The position numbers and the translations under genes were made by a program. A stretch of DNA of 64,000 nt from contig JAGAIZ010000060.1 of assembly GCA_017626325.1 (NCBI GenBank), forward strand, positions 1 to 64,000. Reading direction: 5' to 3'. This document shows, in pieces, positions 24,817 through 34,126 of this stretch (its first letter is position 1; each line of letters starts with the position of its first letter). This stretch comes from Lachnospiraceae bacterium. GTDB lineage: Bacteria; Bacillota; Clostridia; Lachnospirales; Lachnospiraceae. The notes beneath the pieces were generated by a model. The model was not told the origin of the DNA. It saw only the letters and a list, made by a program, of their open reading frames with translations, and searched no databases.

Positions 24817-25989
24817 ATGTTGCACAGCAGATATTATGTGGAATTAGAGAAATATAACAAATTGATCAGCCGTAAAAATGTGAAATCGGAGATTTACAAT
24901 GGCATTTATGACAGATATGAATATCCGGTGCTTACCAGAGAGCATATTCCGCTGCACTGGAAATATGACTTAAACCCGGAGACGAACCCTTATTTTATGG
25001 AACGTCTGGGTGTGAACGCGGTGATGAACTCAGGCGCGATTGCGTTAAACGGCAAGTATTATCTGGTAGCCCGGATTGAGGGCAATGACAGGAAGAGCTT
25101 CTTCGGCGTGGCCGAGAGCGATAATGGGATCGACGGCTTCCGGTTCTGGGATTATCCCATCTTACTGCCGGACACCTGTCCGGAGGAAACCAACGTATAC
25201 GATATGCGCCTGACGAAGCATGAGGACGGCTATATCTACGGCGTGTTCTGCTCCGAGAGCAAGGATAAGACGTCCGGTGATCTGTCCGCGGCAGTGGCGG
25301 CGGCAGGAATCGTCCGCACGAAGGACTTAAAGAACTGGGAAAGACTGGATAATCTGACGACCCTTCGTTCTCCGCAGCAGAGAAATGTGGTGCTGCATCC
25401 TGAATTCGTGGATGGCAGGTACGCTTTCTATACAAGACCAATGGATGATTTCATTGACACCGGTTCCGGCGGCGGTATTGGCTTCGGATTATGTGACGAT
25501 ATCACTCATGCGGTTATCGATGAGGAGAAAATGACCAGTCTCCGCAAGTACCACACCATCACGGAAGCCAAGAACGGCGCGGGTGCGGTGCCCATCAAGA
25601 CAGAAAAAGGCTGGATCCATATCGCTCATGGTGTGCGCAATACGGCGGCAGGCTTGCGCTATGTGATATATGCTTTTGCCACGGATTTGCAGGATCCTTC
25701 GAAGGTGATCGCGGAGCCTTCGGGTATGCTGATCGGTCCCAGAGAGGGCGAGCGCGTGGGCGATGTCTCCAATGTGGTATTTACCAACGGCGCGATTGCG
25801 AAGGACAATGGAGAAGTATATATTTACTATGCTTCCAGCGATACGAGAATGCACGTGGCGACAACCACGATCGACAAGCTTATCGATTATGTATTCAATA
25901 CTCCTTCCGATCCGCTTCGCTCTGTGGAGTGCGTGGCGCAAAGGTGTGATCTGATTCGGAAGAATCTGGAGTTTATGAGCAGACAGTAG
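24817..25989 (+). CDS. GH130_1 mannosylglucose phosphorylase
   Basis: A 390-residue five-bladed beta-propeller of GH130 subfamily 1: 4-O-beta-D-mannosyl-D-glucose + phosphate gives mannose 1-phosphate + glucose. The general acid is expected at Asp129 in VYDMRLT. Family blocks [20 protein letters not shown] and [13 protein letters not shown] are clear, and phosphate-binding Arg/His residues lie in RNVVLHP and [12 protein letters not shown]. It is cytoplasmic. It lies between the epimerase that makes its substrate and a GH130_2 paralogue. Confidence 0.9.
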   Translation: MLHSRYYVELEKYNKLISRKNVKSEIYNGIYDRYEYPVLTREHIPLHWKYDLNPETNPYFMERLGVNAVMNSGAIALNGKYYLVARIEGNDRKSFFGVAESDNGIDGFRFWDYPILLPDTCPEETNVYDMRLTKHEDGYIYGVFCSESKDKTSGDLSAAVAAAGIVRTKDLKNWERLDNLTTLRSPQQRNVVLHPEFVDGRYAFYTRPMDDFIDTGSGGGIGFGLCDDITHAVIDEEKMTSLRKYHTITEAKNGAGAVPIKTEKGWIHIAHGVRNTAAGLRYVIYAFATDLQDPSKVIAEPSGMLIGPREGERVGDVSNVVFTNGAIAKDNGEVYIYYASSDTRMHVATTTIDKLIDYVFNTPSDPLRSVECVAQRCDLIRKNLEFMSRQ

Positions 25990-26099
25990 TTGGAAAGTAA
26001 AAGGGAAAAGATAAATAAAAACGAAAAAGAAAATAAGAATGAGACGGACATTTGCAGCGGGAATTTCCGAGACGCAGATGCTTCGGAATGGAGGAGAAA

Positions 26100-27122
26100 A
26101 TGAGCGAAGTAAAAATGATCAGCCCGGTGGTCAAGAACGTACCGTGGCAGGAGAAACCGGAGGGTTTAAAGGGTGCGCCGATCTGGCGGTATCGTGAGAA
26201 TCCGATTATCGGCAGAAATCCGGTGGAGGGCGTTGCCAGAATCTTTAACAGTGCCGTTATGCCCTACGGAGAAGAGTTCATCGGCGTATTCAGAGGCGAG
26301 CAGACGAATGGTATCCCTTATATTTATCTGGGGCACAGCAAGGATGCGATTCACTGGGAGTTCGAGTCCGAGAAGATACCTTTTAAGGATGAAAACGGCA
26401 ATGATTTCATGCCGGTATATGCCTATGATCCCCGTCTGGTTAAAGTAGAGGATACCTATTATATCATCTGGTGCCAGGACTTCTACGGTGCGTCCATCGG
26501 CATGGCGAAGACCACGGATTTTAAGACTTTTACGAGAATCGAGAATCCTTTCATACCTTTCAACAGAAACGCGGTACTGTTTCCGCGTAAGATTAACGGC
26601 AATTATGTGCTGCTGTCCCGCCCCTCTGATTCGGGACATACGCCTTTCGGCGACATCTTCTTAAGCGAAAGCCCGGACATGGTGTACTGGGGAAAGCACA
26701 GACACGTGATGGGCAAGAGCAGCGAATGGTGGGAATCTGTGAAAATCGGCGGCGGCGCGGCTCCGATCGAGACGACAGAAGGATGGCTTCTGTTCTATCA
26801 CGGCGTAAGCGGTACCTGCAACGGCTTCGTGTACTCTATTGGCGGCGCTATTCTGGATATAGACAATCCGTCCAGGGTACTGTACCGCTGTGAGAACTTC
26901 CTGCTGACGCCGGAAGAATGGTATGAGGAGAGAGGTTTCGTGCCTAACGTATGCTTCCCCTGCGCTACCATTCATGATTCTGAGAGCGGCAGGATCGCGC
27001 TGTACTACGGCTGCGCGGACAGCTACGTAGGGCTTGCGTTCACGAAGCTGGATGAGATTGTGGATTATATCAAGACCCACAGCCATGTAACGGAGGCTGA
27101 CACAGAACTTGGTATCCGATAA
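26100..27122 (+). CDS. GH130_2 beta-1,4-manno-oligosaccharide phosphorylase
   Basis: A 340-residue GH130 subfamily 2 enzyme that phosphorolyses beta-1,4-manno-oligosaccharides from the non-reducing end to mannose 1-phosphate. The general acid would be Asp110 in YAYDPRLV. Other features are GVARIFNSAVMP and KIGGGAAPIETTEGWL. GGAGGA lies 4 bp before ATG 26100; ATG 26088 would place that site inside the gene. With the GH130_1 gene it makes the standard two-phosphorylase pair of gut Firmicutes mannan loci. Confidence 0.9.
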   Translation: MSEVKMISPVVKNVPWQEKPEGLKGAPIWRYRENPIIGRNPVEGVARIFNSAVMPYGEEFIGVFRGEQTNGIPYIYLGHSKDAIHWEFESEKIPFKDENGNDFMPVYAYDPRLVKVEDTYYIIWCQDFYGASIGMAKTTDFKTFTRIENPFIPFNRNAVLFPRKINGNYVLLSRPSDSGHTPFGDIFLSESPDMVYWGKHRHVMGKSSEWWESVKIGGGAAPIETTEGWLLFYHGVSGTCNGFVYSIGGAILDIDNPSRVLYRCENFLLTPEEWYEERGFVPNVCFPCATIHDSESGRIALYYGCADSYVGLAFTKLDEIVDYIKTHSHVTEADTELGIR

Positions 27123-27200
27123 AACCGGTCATGCGGAAATGACTGGCCGGCGGAAGAATTTCACGATGTTATAGAAGCATTATATAAAGGAGAACGTGTC

Positions 27201-28310
27201 ATGGGATATGAAATACATGCAAAAAGGGGCTGGGTCAACAGAGGAAATCTGTACCGGATCAAGGAATTGATGAAGCGGGCGAAGGCGGGCGATCGGATGA
27301 CGCTTGCTTTCTTAGGCGGTTCGATCACCCAGGGATCGGTGTCCTCGCAGTATACCAACTGCTATGCTTATCTGGTGTACGACTGGTTTGTGCGAAGGTT
27401 TCCGAAGACGGCCTTTACCTATGTGAATGCCGGCGTGGGAGGAACCACGTCGCAGTTCGGCGTATCCAGGGTGGAGGAGGATGTGTTGTCCTACAAGCCG
27501 GATTTGGTTATGATTGAATTCTCGGTGAATGATGACGATACGGATTTTTACCGGGAAACCTATGAAGGACTGGTACGCAGAGTCTATGGCAACGCATATG
27601 AGCCGGCTGTCCTGCTGGTGCACAATATTCGTTATGACACGGGCGTCAGTGCGGAGCGAATCCACCGGGAGGTAGGCGCGCATTACAGTCTACCCAGCGT
27701 GAGCATGAAGACCACGATTTATCCGGAGGTAGCGTCGGGGAAGATTCAGAATCGGGAGATTACGCCGGACGACCTGCATCCTGATTCTGATGGGCACGCG
27801 CTGGTAGCGGAGGTTGTCACAGAATTTCTTGATCAGGTGTATGGGCAGACGGCTGAGGAAGAGAGGCCTGTACCAATGCCTGCGCCGCTTACCGCGAACG
27901 CCTATGAGAATGCCAGAAGATATCAGAATCACAATTGTCTGCCTGTCTGCGACGGGTTTGAGCCAGACGTTAGGCTGAAGAAATATGTCAACGATATGTT
28001 CCGCTGCGGCTGGACGGCTTCCAGGCAGGGAGCCAGCATTACTTTTCAGGTGGAAGGAACGGAGATTGCGGTACAGTACCGCAAGTCCGTGAAGCATCCT
28101 GCGCCCGTTGCCATTGCTGTCGTGGACGGGGATGAGCAAAACGCGGTGGAGCTTGACGCCGCGTTCGATGAGGACTGGGGAGACTGCCTGTATATCAGCA
28201 CGCTGGCGCATCACATGGAGAAGGGCGTACATACGGTGGAAATCAGGCTGCAGAAGACCCATGAGGAGGATGCGGAGCCTTTTTATCTGGTGTCGGTTAT
28301 TTCCGCTTAA
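27201..28310 (+). CDS. SGNH esterase with C-terminal beta-domain, probable mannan acetylesterase
   Basis: A 369-residue cytoplasmic protein. The SGNH hydrolase domain is at the N-terminus: nucleophile Ser41 in FLGGSITQGS, Gly81 in the GVGG block, Asn110 in EFSVND and the Asp191-Leu-His193 pair. Residues from about 250 form a beta-rich domain that may bind carbohydrate. This order (SGNH first, beta-domain second) resembles the CE17 mannan acetylesterase of Roseburia rather than CE2, where the order is reversed. The likely role is deacetylation of imported manno-oligosaccharides before phosphorolysis. Family assignment is by recognition, not search. Confidence 0.75.
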   Translation: MGYEIHAKRGWVNRGNLYRIKELMKRAKAGDRMTLAFLGGSITQGSVSSQYTNCYAYLVYDWFVRRFPKTAFTYVNAGVGGTTSQFGVSRVEEDVLSYKPDLVMIEFSVNDDDTDFYRETYEGLVRRVYGNAYEPAVLLVHNIRYDTGVSAERIHREVGAHYSLPSVSMKTTIYPEVASGKIQNREITPDDLHPDSDGHALVAEVVTEFLDQVYGQTAEEERPVPMPAPLTANAYENARRYQNHNCLPVCDGFEPDVRLKKYVNDMFRCGWTASRQGASITFQVEGTEIAVQYRKSVKHPAPVAIAVVDGDEQNAVELDAAFDEDWGDCLYISTLAHHMEKGVHTVEIRLQKTHEEDAEPFYLVSVISA

Positions 28311-28347
28311 GAAATGACAGAGCAAGGGCTCAGAAATGAGGATTAAG

Positions 28348-30660
28348 ATGTTTCGAGAAGATTTTGTTTGGGGCGTTGCCAGCAGCGCTTATCAGATAGA
28401 AGGAAGAGATGCGCAGGACGGCGCGGGGAAAATGATATGGGACACCTTTGCCGAGGCAGGCAGGATTCTGGATAACAGCGACGCTTCCACAGCCTGCGAC
28501 CATATCCACCGGTACCCGGAGGATTTACGCATGATGCGTCTTCTGGGGGTGAAGGCATACCGCTTCTCTGTAAGCTGGAGCCGGATCATGCCGGAAGGAA
28601 CCGGAGCGGTCAATGAGAAAGCGATTGAAATGTACCGGGATATGCTGTTACATATGAAGAAAAACGGAATTACCCCGTATCTGACGATGTATCACTGGGA
28701 ACTTCCGCAGGCGCTGCAGGACAAAGGCGGCTGGCTGAATGAGCAAATTATTGACTGGTTTGGTGAATACGCCAGAGTAATCGCGGAGAATTTCTCTGAT
28801 CTGTGCAGGTATTTTATTACGTTAAACGAGCCGGAGTGCTTTTGCGGGCTGGGCTATCTGAGCGGCGTGCATGCGCCGGGACTTAAGCTTGGCCTTCCGG
28901 AAACCTTCCGGGTGGTGCACAATGCGCTGCGGGCCCACGGACAGGCGGTCATCAGCTTAAGAAAGTACGCGAAGCAGCCAATCCGGATCGGATACGCGCC
29001 TACCTGCAGCATGGCGTATCCGGCAAGCGATAAGCCGGAGGATATCGAGGCGGCGAGAAAGGCGCTTTTCTCCTTCTGTAATCCGATGGATAACTGGACG
29101 TGGAACGTGGCATGGTTCAACGATCCGGTATTTCTGGGAAGATACCCACAGAACGGGCTGGAGCAGTTTCAGGAGTATCTTCTTGAGATAACGCAGGAGG
29201 ATATGGAATTAATTCATCAGCCGATTGACTTTATGGGTCAGAATATTTATAACGGCTATATGGTTCGCGCGGGCGCGGACGGAGAACCGGAATTTGTGGA
29301 CAGACCGGCAGGCTTCCCCAAGACGGCGGCGAACTGGCCGGTGACGCCGGAATGTCTCCGCTGGGGGGTGAAATTCTTATATGACAGATACCGGATGCCC
29401 CTGTACATCACAGAGAACGGCATGTCCTGCCATGATATGGTGTCTGCGGACGGACAGGTGCATGATCCGAACCGAATCGCCTTTCTGGACGCTTATCTGT
29501 CGGCGCTGCAGCAGGCGAATGACGAGGGAGCGGATGTGCGCGGGTATTTCCTCTGGACCTTCCTCGATAATTTCGAGTGGGATAAGGGCTACACGGAGCG
29601 GTTCGGCATCGTGCATGTGGATTTCCGGACCCAGAAGCGAATCGCCAAGGATTCCGCGTACTGGTATCAGAAGACGATGGCCCAAAACGGCGCAAACCTG
29701 ACGGTGAACCAGGGCAGAAAGCCCATTCTTTTCATGGAACCGGTGTTCAAGCAGACTGTGTGGGGCGGCGACCGTCTCGGAACGGAATGGGGGTATGATA
29801 TTCCCCGGGGCAACACAGGAGAGTGCTGGGGCATCAGCGCTAATCCGAACGGCGACTGCACGGTCAGAGAGGGCGAGTATGCAGGCAGGACGCTGTCCCG
29901 GCTGTGGCAGGAAGAACCGCAGTTATTCGGCTGTCCACGGGGCGACCGTTTCCCCCTGCTGACGAAGGTGATCGACGCCAGAGATGACTTAAGCATCCAG
30001 GTGCACCCGGACGACGCTTATGCAGGCATCCATGAGGACGGTTCCCTTGGCAAGACGGAATGCTGGTATGTGCTGGACTGCCCGGAGGACGCTACGCTGG
30101 TGGTAGGGCATAACGCTTCTTCTAAGGAAGAACTGCGGCAGATGATTGAAGAAAGAAGATGGAGCGAACTGATTCGTGAGGTTCCGGTGAAGAAAGGAGA
30201 CTTCATCCAGATAGAGCCGGGAACGGTACATGCCATCAAGGGCGGCATTCTGCTGCTGGAGACCCAGCAGAACAGCGATATTACTTACCGTGTCTACGAT
30301 TATGACAGGTTAAGCGGCGGTATGCCAAGAGAACTTCACATCGAGAAAAGCATCGATGTCATTACCGCGCCCGCAAAGGCTGCCGGAGAGAGTATTTTAG
30401 ACACTGCCGGAATGCCGGCAGATACGCTGAATGAACTGATTGCCTGCAAGTATTATAAGGTATGGAAGCTGGACGTGACGAAACCTTATGTGCTGGAAGC
30501 ACAGGATACGTATATGCTTGTCAGCGTGGTGGAGGGGGAAGGCCTCATCAACGGACAGATGATTGAGAAGGGCGACCATTTCCTCCTGCCTTACGGATAT
30601 GGACAGGCGGCGCTGCAGGGACGGATGGAACTGATTCTGTCCGCCCCGGTGCAGGAGTAG
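28348..30660 (+). CDS. Fusion: GH1 beta-glycosidase + mannose-6-phosphate isomerase
   Basis: One 770-residue chain with two complete enzymes. Residues 1 to about 445 are a GH1 glycosidase: acid/base Glu161 in TLNEPECF and nucleophile Glu356 in YITENG, with the family start FREDFVWGVASSAYQIEG. After a linker of some 15 residues, residues 458-770 form a type I phosphomannose isomerase (ManA): zinc and active-site blocks SIQVHPDDAYAG (His553), GKTECWYVL and EPGTVHAIKGG (His628). The ManA part is about 310 residues, the normal length of the free enzyme. The GH1 part would hydrolyse beta-glucosides or mannosides; ManA turns mannose 6-phosphate into fructose 6-phosphate. GAGG supports ATG 28348; ATG 28336 is possible. 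No phosphomannomutase is in the window. Confidence 0.88.
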   Translation: MFREDFVWGVASSAYQIEGRDAQDGAGKMIWDTFAEAGRILDNSDASTACDHIHRYPEDLRMMRLLGVKAYRFSVSWSRIMPEGTGAVNEKAIEMYRDMLLHMKKNGITPYLTMYHWELPQALQDKGGWLNEQIIDWFGEYARVIAENFSDLCRYFITLNEPECFCGLGYLSGVHAPGLKLGLPETFRVVHNALRAHGQAVISLRKYAKQPIRIGYAPTCSMAYPASDKPEDIEAARKALFSFCNPMDNWTWNVAWFNDPVFLGRYPQNGLEQFQEYLLEITQEDMELIHQPIDFMGQNIYNGYMVRAGADGEPEFVDRPAGFPKTAANWPVTPECLRWGVKFLYDRYRMPLYITENGMSCHDMVSADGQVHDPNRIAFLDAYLSALQQANDEGADVRGYFLWTFLDNFEWDKGYTERFGIVHVDFRTQKRIAKDSAYWYQKTMAQNGANLTVNQGRKPILFMEPVFKQTVWGGDRLGTEWGYDIPRGNTGECWGISANPNGDCTVREGEYAGRTLSRLWQEEPQLFGCPRGDRFPLLTKVIDARDDLSIQVHPDDAYAGIHEDGSLGKTECWYVLDCPEDATLVVGHNASSKEELRQMIEERRWSELIREVPVKKGDFIQIEPGTVHAIKGGILLLETQQNSDITYRVYDYDRLSGGMPRELHIEKSIDVITAPAKAAGESILDTAGMPADTLNELIACKYYKVWKLDVTKPYVLEAQDTYMLVSVVEGEGLINGQMIEKGDHFLLPYGYGQAALQGRMELILSAPVQE

Positions 30661-30712
30661 GACTGCCCAGCGTTTCGATACATTCGATGCGGATATTATT
30701 TCAGAAAGAGCC

Positions 30713-30774
30713 AAAGCAGTAAATCAGCCCGGAATCCTTCAGGGAGCTCCGGAAGCGGGTTTGCTGCTTTTCAT
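30713..30774 (+). terminator. Terminator of the mannoside operon
   Basis: AAAGCAGTAAA (30713-30723) pairs with TTTGCTGCTTT (30760-30770, one G-U) and an inner CCCG/CGGG stem, followed by TTTTC and a later T-run. Confidence 0.7.
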
Positions 30775-30801
30775 TGCCTTTTTTCAGAAGGATGCTATAA
30801 T
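30774..30801 (+). promoter_or_regulatory. Promoter of the trkA-trkH operon
   Basis: TTGCCT (30774-30779), 16-bp spacer, TATAAT (30796-30801). It overlaps the tail of the preceding terminator. Confidence 0.55.
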
Positions 30802-30847
30802 AAGGTGGGAGTCAATATAGTCTGTTGAAGTTACGGAGGAAATCCAA

Positions 30848-32206
30848 GTGAGAATCATAATAGCGGGCGACGGCAAGGTGGGTTCGACGCTGACCAGGGA
30901 GCTGGTGGCGGAAGGACATGATATTACGGTGATTGACGCTAAGGCTGAGGTGCTGGAGCTGAGTGAAGAGAGATATGACGTTATGGTGGTGCAGGGGAAT
31001 TGCGCTTCGATGGCCACCTTGTCTCAGGCGGGGGTGCAGGAGGCGGAGGTGCTGATCGCCATGACCGGAGCGGACGAGGTCAACCTGTTATGCTGTACCA
31101 CGGCTCACGGCATGAACCCGAAGTTACATACGATCGCCAGAATACGGAACCCGGAATACACGGAGCAGATTTATGAGATGCGTAATCTTTTCGGATTGTC
31201 CATGGTAGTCAATCCAGAACGGCAGGCGGCGATGGAGATGGTGCGCCTGATCAAGTATCCGGGGTTTTTAAAGAGAGATACCTTTGCCAAGGGCAGAGTG
31301 GAGGTTGTGGAGCTGCGTGTCAGAGAAGATTCCAAGCTGTGCAACGCCAGCCTGTTTGACTTGGGTAATCTTGTAAAGTGCAAGATTCTGGTGTGCGCGG
31401 TGCTTCGAAACGGCAAGGCGATTATTCCTGACGGTAATTTTACCCTGCTGGCGGGAGACAGGATATTCGTTACTTCCACAGTCAGGGAGCTGACGCTGTT
31501 TCTTAAGAATATCGGCGTCATTACCCACAAGGCCAAACGGGTGCTTCTGTGCGGCGGCGGCAGACTCAGTTATTATCTGGCGCAGATTCTTGTCAAAGAC
31601 GGCATTATGGTGGAGATTATCGAGCAGGACCACGAAAGGTGTCTGTCTCTGGCGAATCAGCTTCCTGATGTGACGGTGGTGCACGGGGACGCCAGCAGCG
31701 AATTCCTGTTGGAGAGCGAGGGGATCGCCGACAGCGATGTGTTGGTGACGCTGACCGGTGTAGACGAAATGAATATTATTATCTCGCTGTATGGCAATAG
31801 CTGCAATGTGCCGCAGATCATTACGAAGCTGGGGCGGCTGAACAACAACAGCATTCTGGATGCCCTTTCCATCGGCAGCGTTATCAGTCCCAAGGAACTG
31901 TGCTGCAACAGCATACTGCGGTATGTGCGTGCGATCAAGAACCAGACCGGGGCGGCGCAGGCGGTGCATGTGATTGCGGACGGGCAGGCGGAGGCCATAG
32001 AGTTCATTGTGGACGAGAATACGATGCATCTGGGCGAGCCGCTAAAGGATATAAAGCTGAAGAAAAATATCCGGGTCGCCAGTATCACGAAAGGGGCCAG
32101 GTACGAACTGCCCAACGGCGATTCCTATTTTTCCAAAGGCAATACGGTGATTATCGTCACAGGAAGAGACGAAGTGATTTATCAGCTCAATGATATTTTC
32201 GAATAG
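30848..32206 (+). CDS. trkA: Trk potassium uptake protein TrkA
   Basis: A 452-residue peripheral membrane protein with two RCK modules, each an NAD-binding Rossmann domain plus TrkA-C domain: MRIIIAGDGKVGSTLTREL at the N-terminus and VLLCGGGRLSYYLAQIL near residue 229. It gates the TrkH channel encoded next in response to nucleotides. GTG is the start, preceded by ACGGAGGAAAT. The intergenic gap to trkH is 13 bp. Confidence 0.92.
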   Translation: MRIIIAGDGKVGSTLTRELVAEGHDITVIDAKAEVLELSEERYDVMVVQGNCASMATLSQAGVQEAEVLIAMTGADEVNLLCCTTAHGMNPKLHTIARIRNPEYTEQIYEMRNLFGLSMVVNPERQAAMEMVRLIKYPGFLKRDTFAKGRVEVVELRVREDSKLCNASLFDLGNLVKCKILVCAVLRNGKAIIPDGNFTLLAGDRIFVTSTVRELTLFLKNIGVITHKAKRVLLCGGGRLSYYLAQILVKDGIMVEIIEQDHERCLSLANQLPDVTVVHGDASSEFLLESEGIADSDVLVTLTGVDEMNIIISLYGNSCNVPQIITKLGRLNNNSILDALSIGSVISPKELCCNSILRYVRAIKNQTGAAQAVHVIADGQAEAIEFIVDENTMHLGEPLKDIKLKKNIRVASITKGARYELPNGDSYFSKGNTVIIVTGRDEVIYQLNDIFE

Positions 32207-32219
32207 ATAAAGGTGTCAT

Positions 32220-33692
32220 ATGAATTATCGAATGATGGGAAGGTTTATCAGCAAGATTCTGGCGGTGGAAGCGGTGTTTATGCTGCCGGCTCTGCTGATT
32301 AGCCTGTATAACAAAGAAATGCGGTCTGTGCAGGGATTCTTGACTACTATAGTCATTACGATGGCGGTGGCTTTGGGCCTGCGGTTTCTGTGCAGGAAGG
32401 CAAAAAAAGGTTTCTATGCGAGAGAAGGTATGGTCTGCGTCGGGGCAAGTTGGATTGTAATGAGTCTTCTGGGGTGCCTTCCCTTCTGGTTTTCGGGGGA
32501 GATACCGGATTTTGTGGACGCCCTGTTCGAGACGGTGTCGGGCTTTACGACTACGGGCGCTTCGATTCTTGATGATGTGGAAGCGCTTTCCATGGGCAAT
32601 CTGTACTGGCGCAGCTTCACCCACTGGTTGGGCGGCATGGGAGTGCTGGTCTTCGTGCTGGCGATAGGCAGAAGTAAGCGCGGCAGTAAGAACGGTGACA
32701 AAAGCGACGGCTATACCATGCATCTGCTCCGGGCCGAAAGCCCCGGACCCAGGGTTGGCAAGCTGGTGCCTAAGATGAAGGATACGGCCAAGATATTATA
32801 TTGTCTGTACATTTTCCTGACGGTCCTGAATGTGATCTTCCTTCTGGCAGGCAGGATGCCGCTGTTTGACGCGGTCTGCACGGCGTTTGGAACGGCGGGA
32901 ACGGGCGGTTTCGGTATTAAGGCGGACAGTATAGCGGGCTACAGCCCTTATCTGCAGAACGTGTGCACGGTCTTTATGCTGCTGTTCGGCGTGAATTTTG
33001 CCTGTTATTATATGCTCCTGATCAGGCAGGTGAAAAGTGTGCTGATGGATGAAGAACTGCGGTTTTATATAGGAATCGTGGCGGGCAGTGTCCTGCTGAT
33101 TGCATGGAATGTGCGGGGAATGTATGAGACGTTGGGCGAGACGGTGCGCTACGCGGCGTTTCAGGTGGCAAGTATCGTAACGACCACGGGCTTTGCCACT
33201 ACGGATTTTGACTTATGGCCCAGCTTTTCCAAGGCGATTCTGCTGGGGCTTATGATGGTGGGGGCTTGCGCGGGAAGCACCGGCGGAGGCTTCAAGTGCG
33301 GCAGGGCGCTTCTGCTGATCAAGAGCCTGCGCCGTAATGTACGGTGGATCCTGCATCCGCAGAAGGTACAGGTAGTGCGTGTCAATCGTCAGATGGTGCA
33401 GGAGTGGGTTCTGGACAATACCAACGCCTATCTGGCGGCATATGTGATGATAGTCGTCGCCAGCTTTATTGTGATATCCATTGACGGATTCTCTTCCATG
33501 ACGAATTTCTCGGCGGTGCTTGCCTGCTTTAACAATATCGGACCGGGACTGGAGGGCGTGGGCCCGACCTGTAATTTCGGCGGCTACAGTCTGCTGTCTA
33601 AGGGCGTGCTGATCGTGGATATGCTGGCGGGACGACTGGAAATTTTCCCGATTCTGATTCTGTTCTCGAAGAGTACGTGGACGAGACGGTAG
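32220..33692 (+). CDS. trkH: Trk potassium uptake channel TrkH
   Basis: A 490-residue potassium channel-like transporter with four M1-P-M2 repeats. Selectivity-filter-like loops appear as SGFTTTGAS, FGTAGTGGFG, VTTTGFATTD and FNNIGPGLEG. It is the membrane partner of TrkA. Its C-terminus ends FSKSTWTRR, usual for this family. Confidence 0.92.
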   Translation: MNYRMMGRFISKILAVEAVFMLPALLISLYNKEMRSVQGFLTTIVITMAVALGLRFLCRKAKKGFYAREGMVCVGASWIVMSLLGCLPFWFSGEIPDFVDALFETVSGFTTTGASILDDVEALSMGNLYWRSFTHWLGGMGVLVFVLAIGRSKRGSKNGDKSDGYTMHLLRAESPGPRVGKLVPKMKDTAKILYCLYIFLTVLNVIFLLAGRMPLFDAVCTAFGTAGTGGFGIKADSIAGYSPYLQNVCTVFMLLFGVNFACYYMLLIRQVKSVLMDEELRFYIGIVAGSVLLIAWNVRGMYETLGETVRYAAFQVASIVTTTGFATTDFDLWPSFSKAILLGLMMVGACAGSTGGGFKCGRALLLIKSLRRNVRWILHPQKVQVVRVNRQMVQEWVLDNTNAYLAAYVMIVVASFIVISIDGFSSMTNFSAVLACFNNIGPGLEGVGPTCNFGGYSLLSKGVLIVDMLAGRLEIFPILILFSKSTWTRR

Positions 33693-33710
33693 CAGTATGG
33701 TGAAAAGCTG

Positions 33711-33739
33711 TTGTGAAAAAGCGCGAATGATGTTACAAT
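33711..33739 (+). promoter_or_regulatory. Promoter of the DUF6465 gene
   Basis: TTGTGA (33711-33716), 17-bp spacer, TACAAT (33734-33739). Confidence 0.5.
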
Positions 33740-33795
33740 AAGGCATAACATGCGGATCTATAACATAGTTGGGAAAGAAGAAAGAGGGAATTCAA

Positions 33796-34053
33796 ATGGA
33801 AAAGAATGCAGCAGAAGTGAAGACGGCACAGCAGGGAAAGGCAGAAGTGAAGACACAACAGGAAGTGATATTGCAGTATCGGGAATATGAGGTCAATATG
33901 GAGACTGTGACCGAGAGAGTCAAAGCCCATTATGTGGCCAAAGGCAATGCCGAGGACTCCATAGAGAGTCTGCAGATCTATGTGAAGCCGGAAGAGTTCA
34001 CCGCTTATTATGTGATCAACGACGGTTTCTGCGGCAAAGTCAATCTGTTCTAA
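33796..34053 (+). CDS. DUF6465 family protein
   Basis: An 85-residue soluble protein of a Clostridia-specific family of unknown function. The Lys/Gln-rich first 25 residues look disordered; the rest has the family core YREYEVNMETVTERVKAHYV and the end SLQIYVKPEEFTAYYVINDG. The ATG at 33796 follows AGAGGGAA. It has its own promoter. Confidence 0.75.
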   Translation: MEKNAAEVKTAQQGKAEVKTQQEVILQYREYEVNMETVTERVKAHYVAKGNAEDSIESLQIYVKPEEFTAYYVINDGFCGKVNLF

Positions 34054-34126
34054 ACAAGAGAGGCGGGGCTGAAGAGACGAAACAGCCGGAAGGCCGGAAG
34101 AAACAGGAGAAAAATCAGCGGAGCTA

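Noticed and set aside
30661-30847. Cyclic di-AMP (ydaO-type) riboswitch before trkA
   Set aside because: The gap is filled by a terminator and a promoter; no room or matching motifs for the riboswitch.
31268-32029. Minus-strand ORF of 253 codons opposite trkA
   Set aside because: Shadow frame of trkA; His/Gln-rich composition typical of antisense frames.
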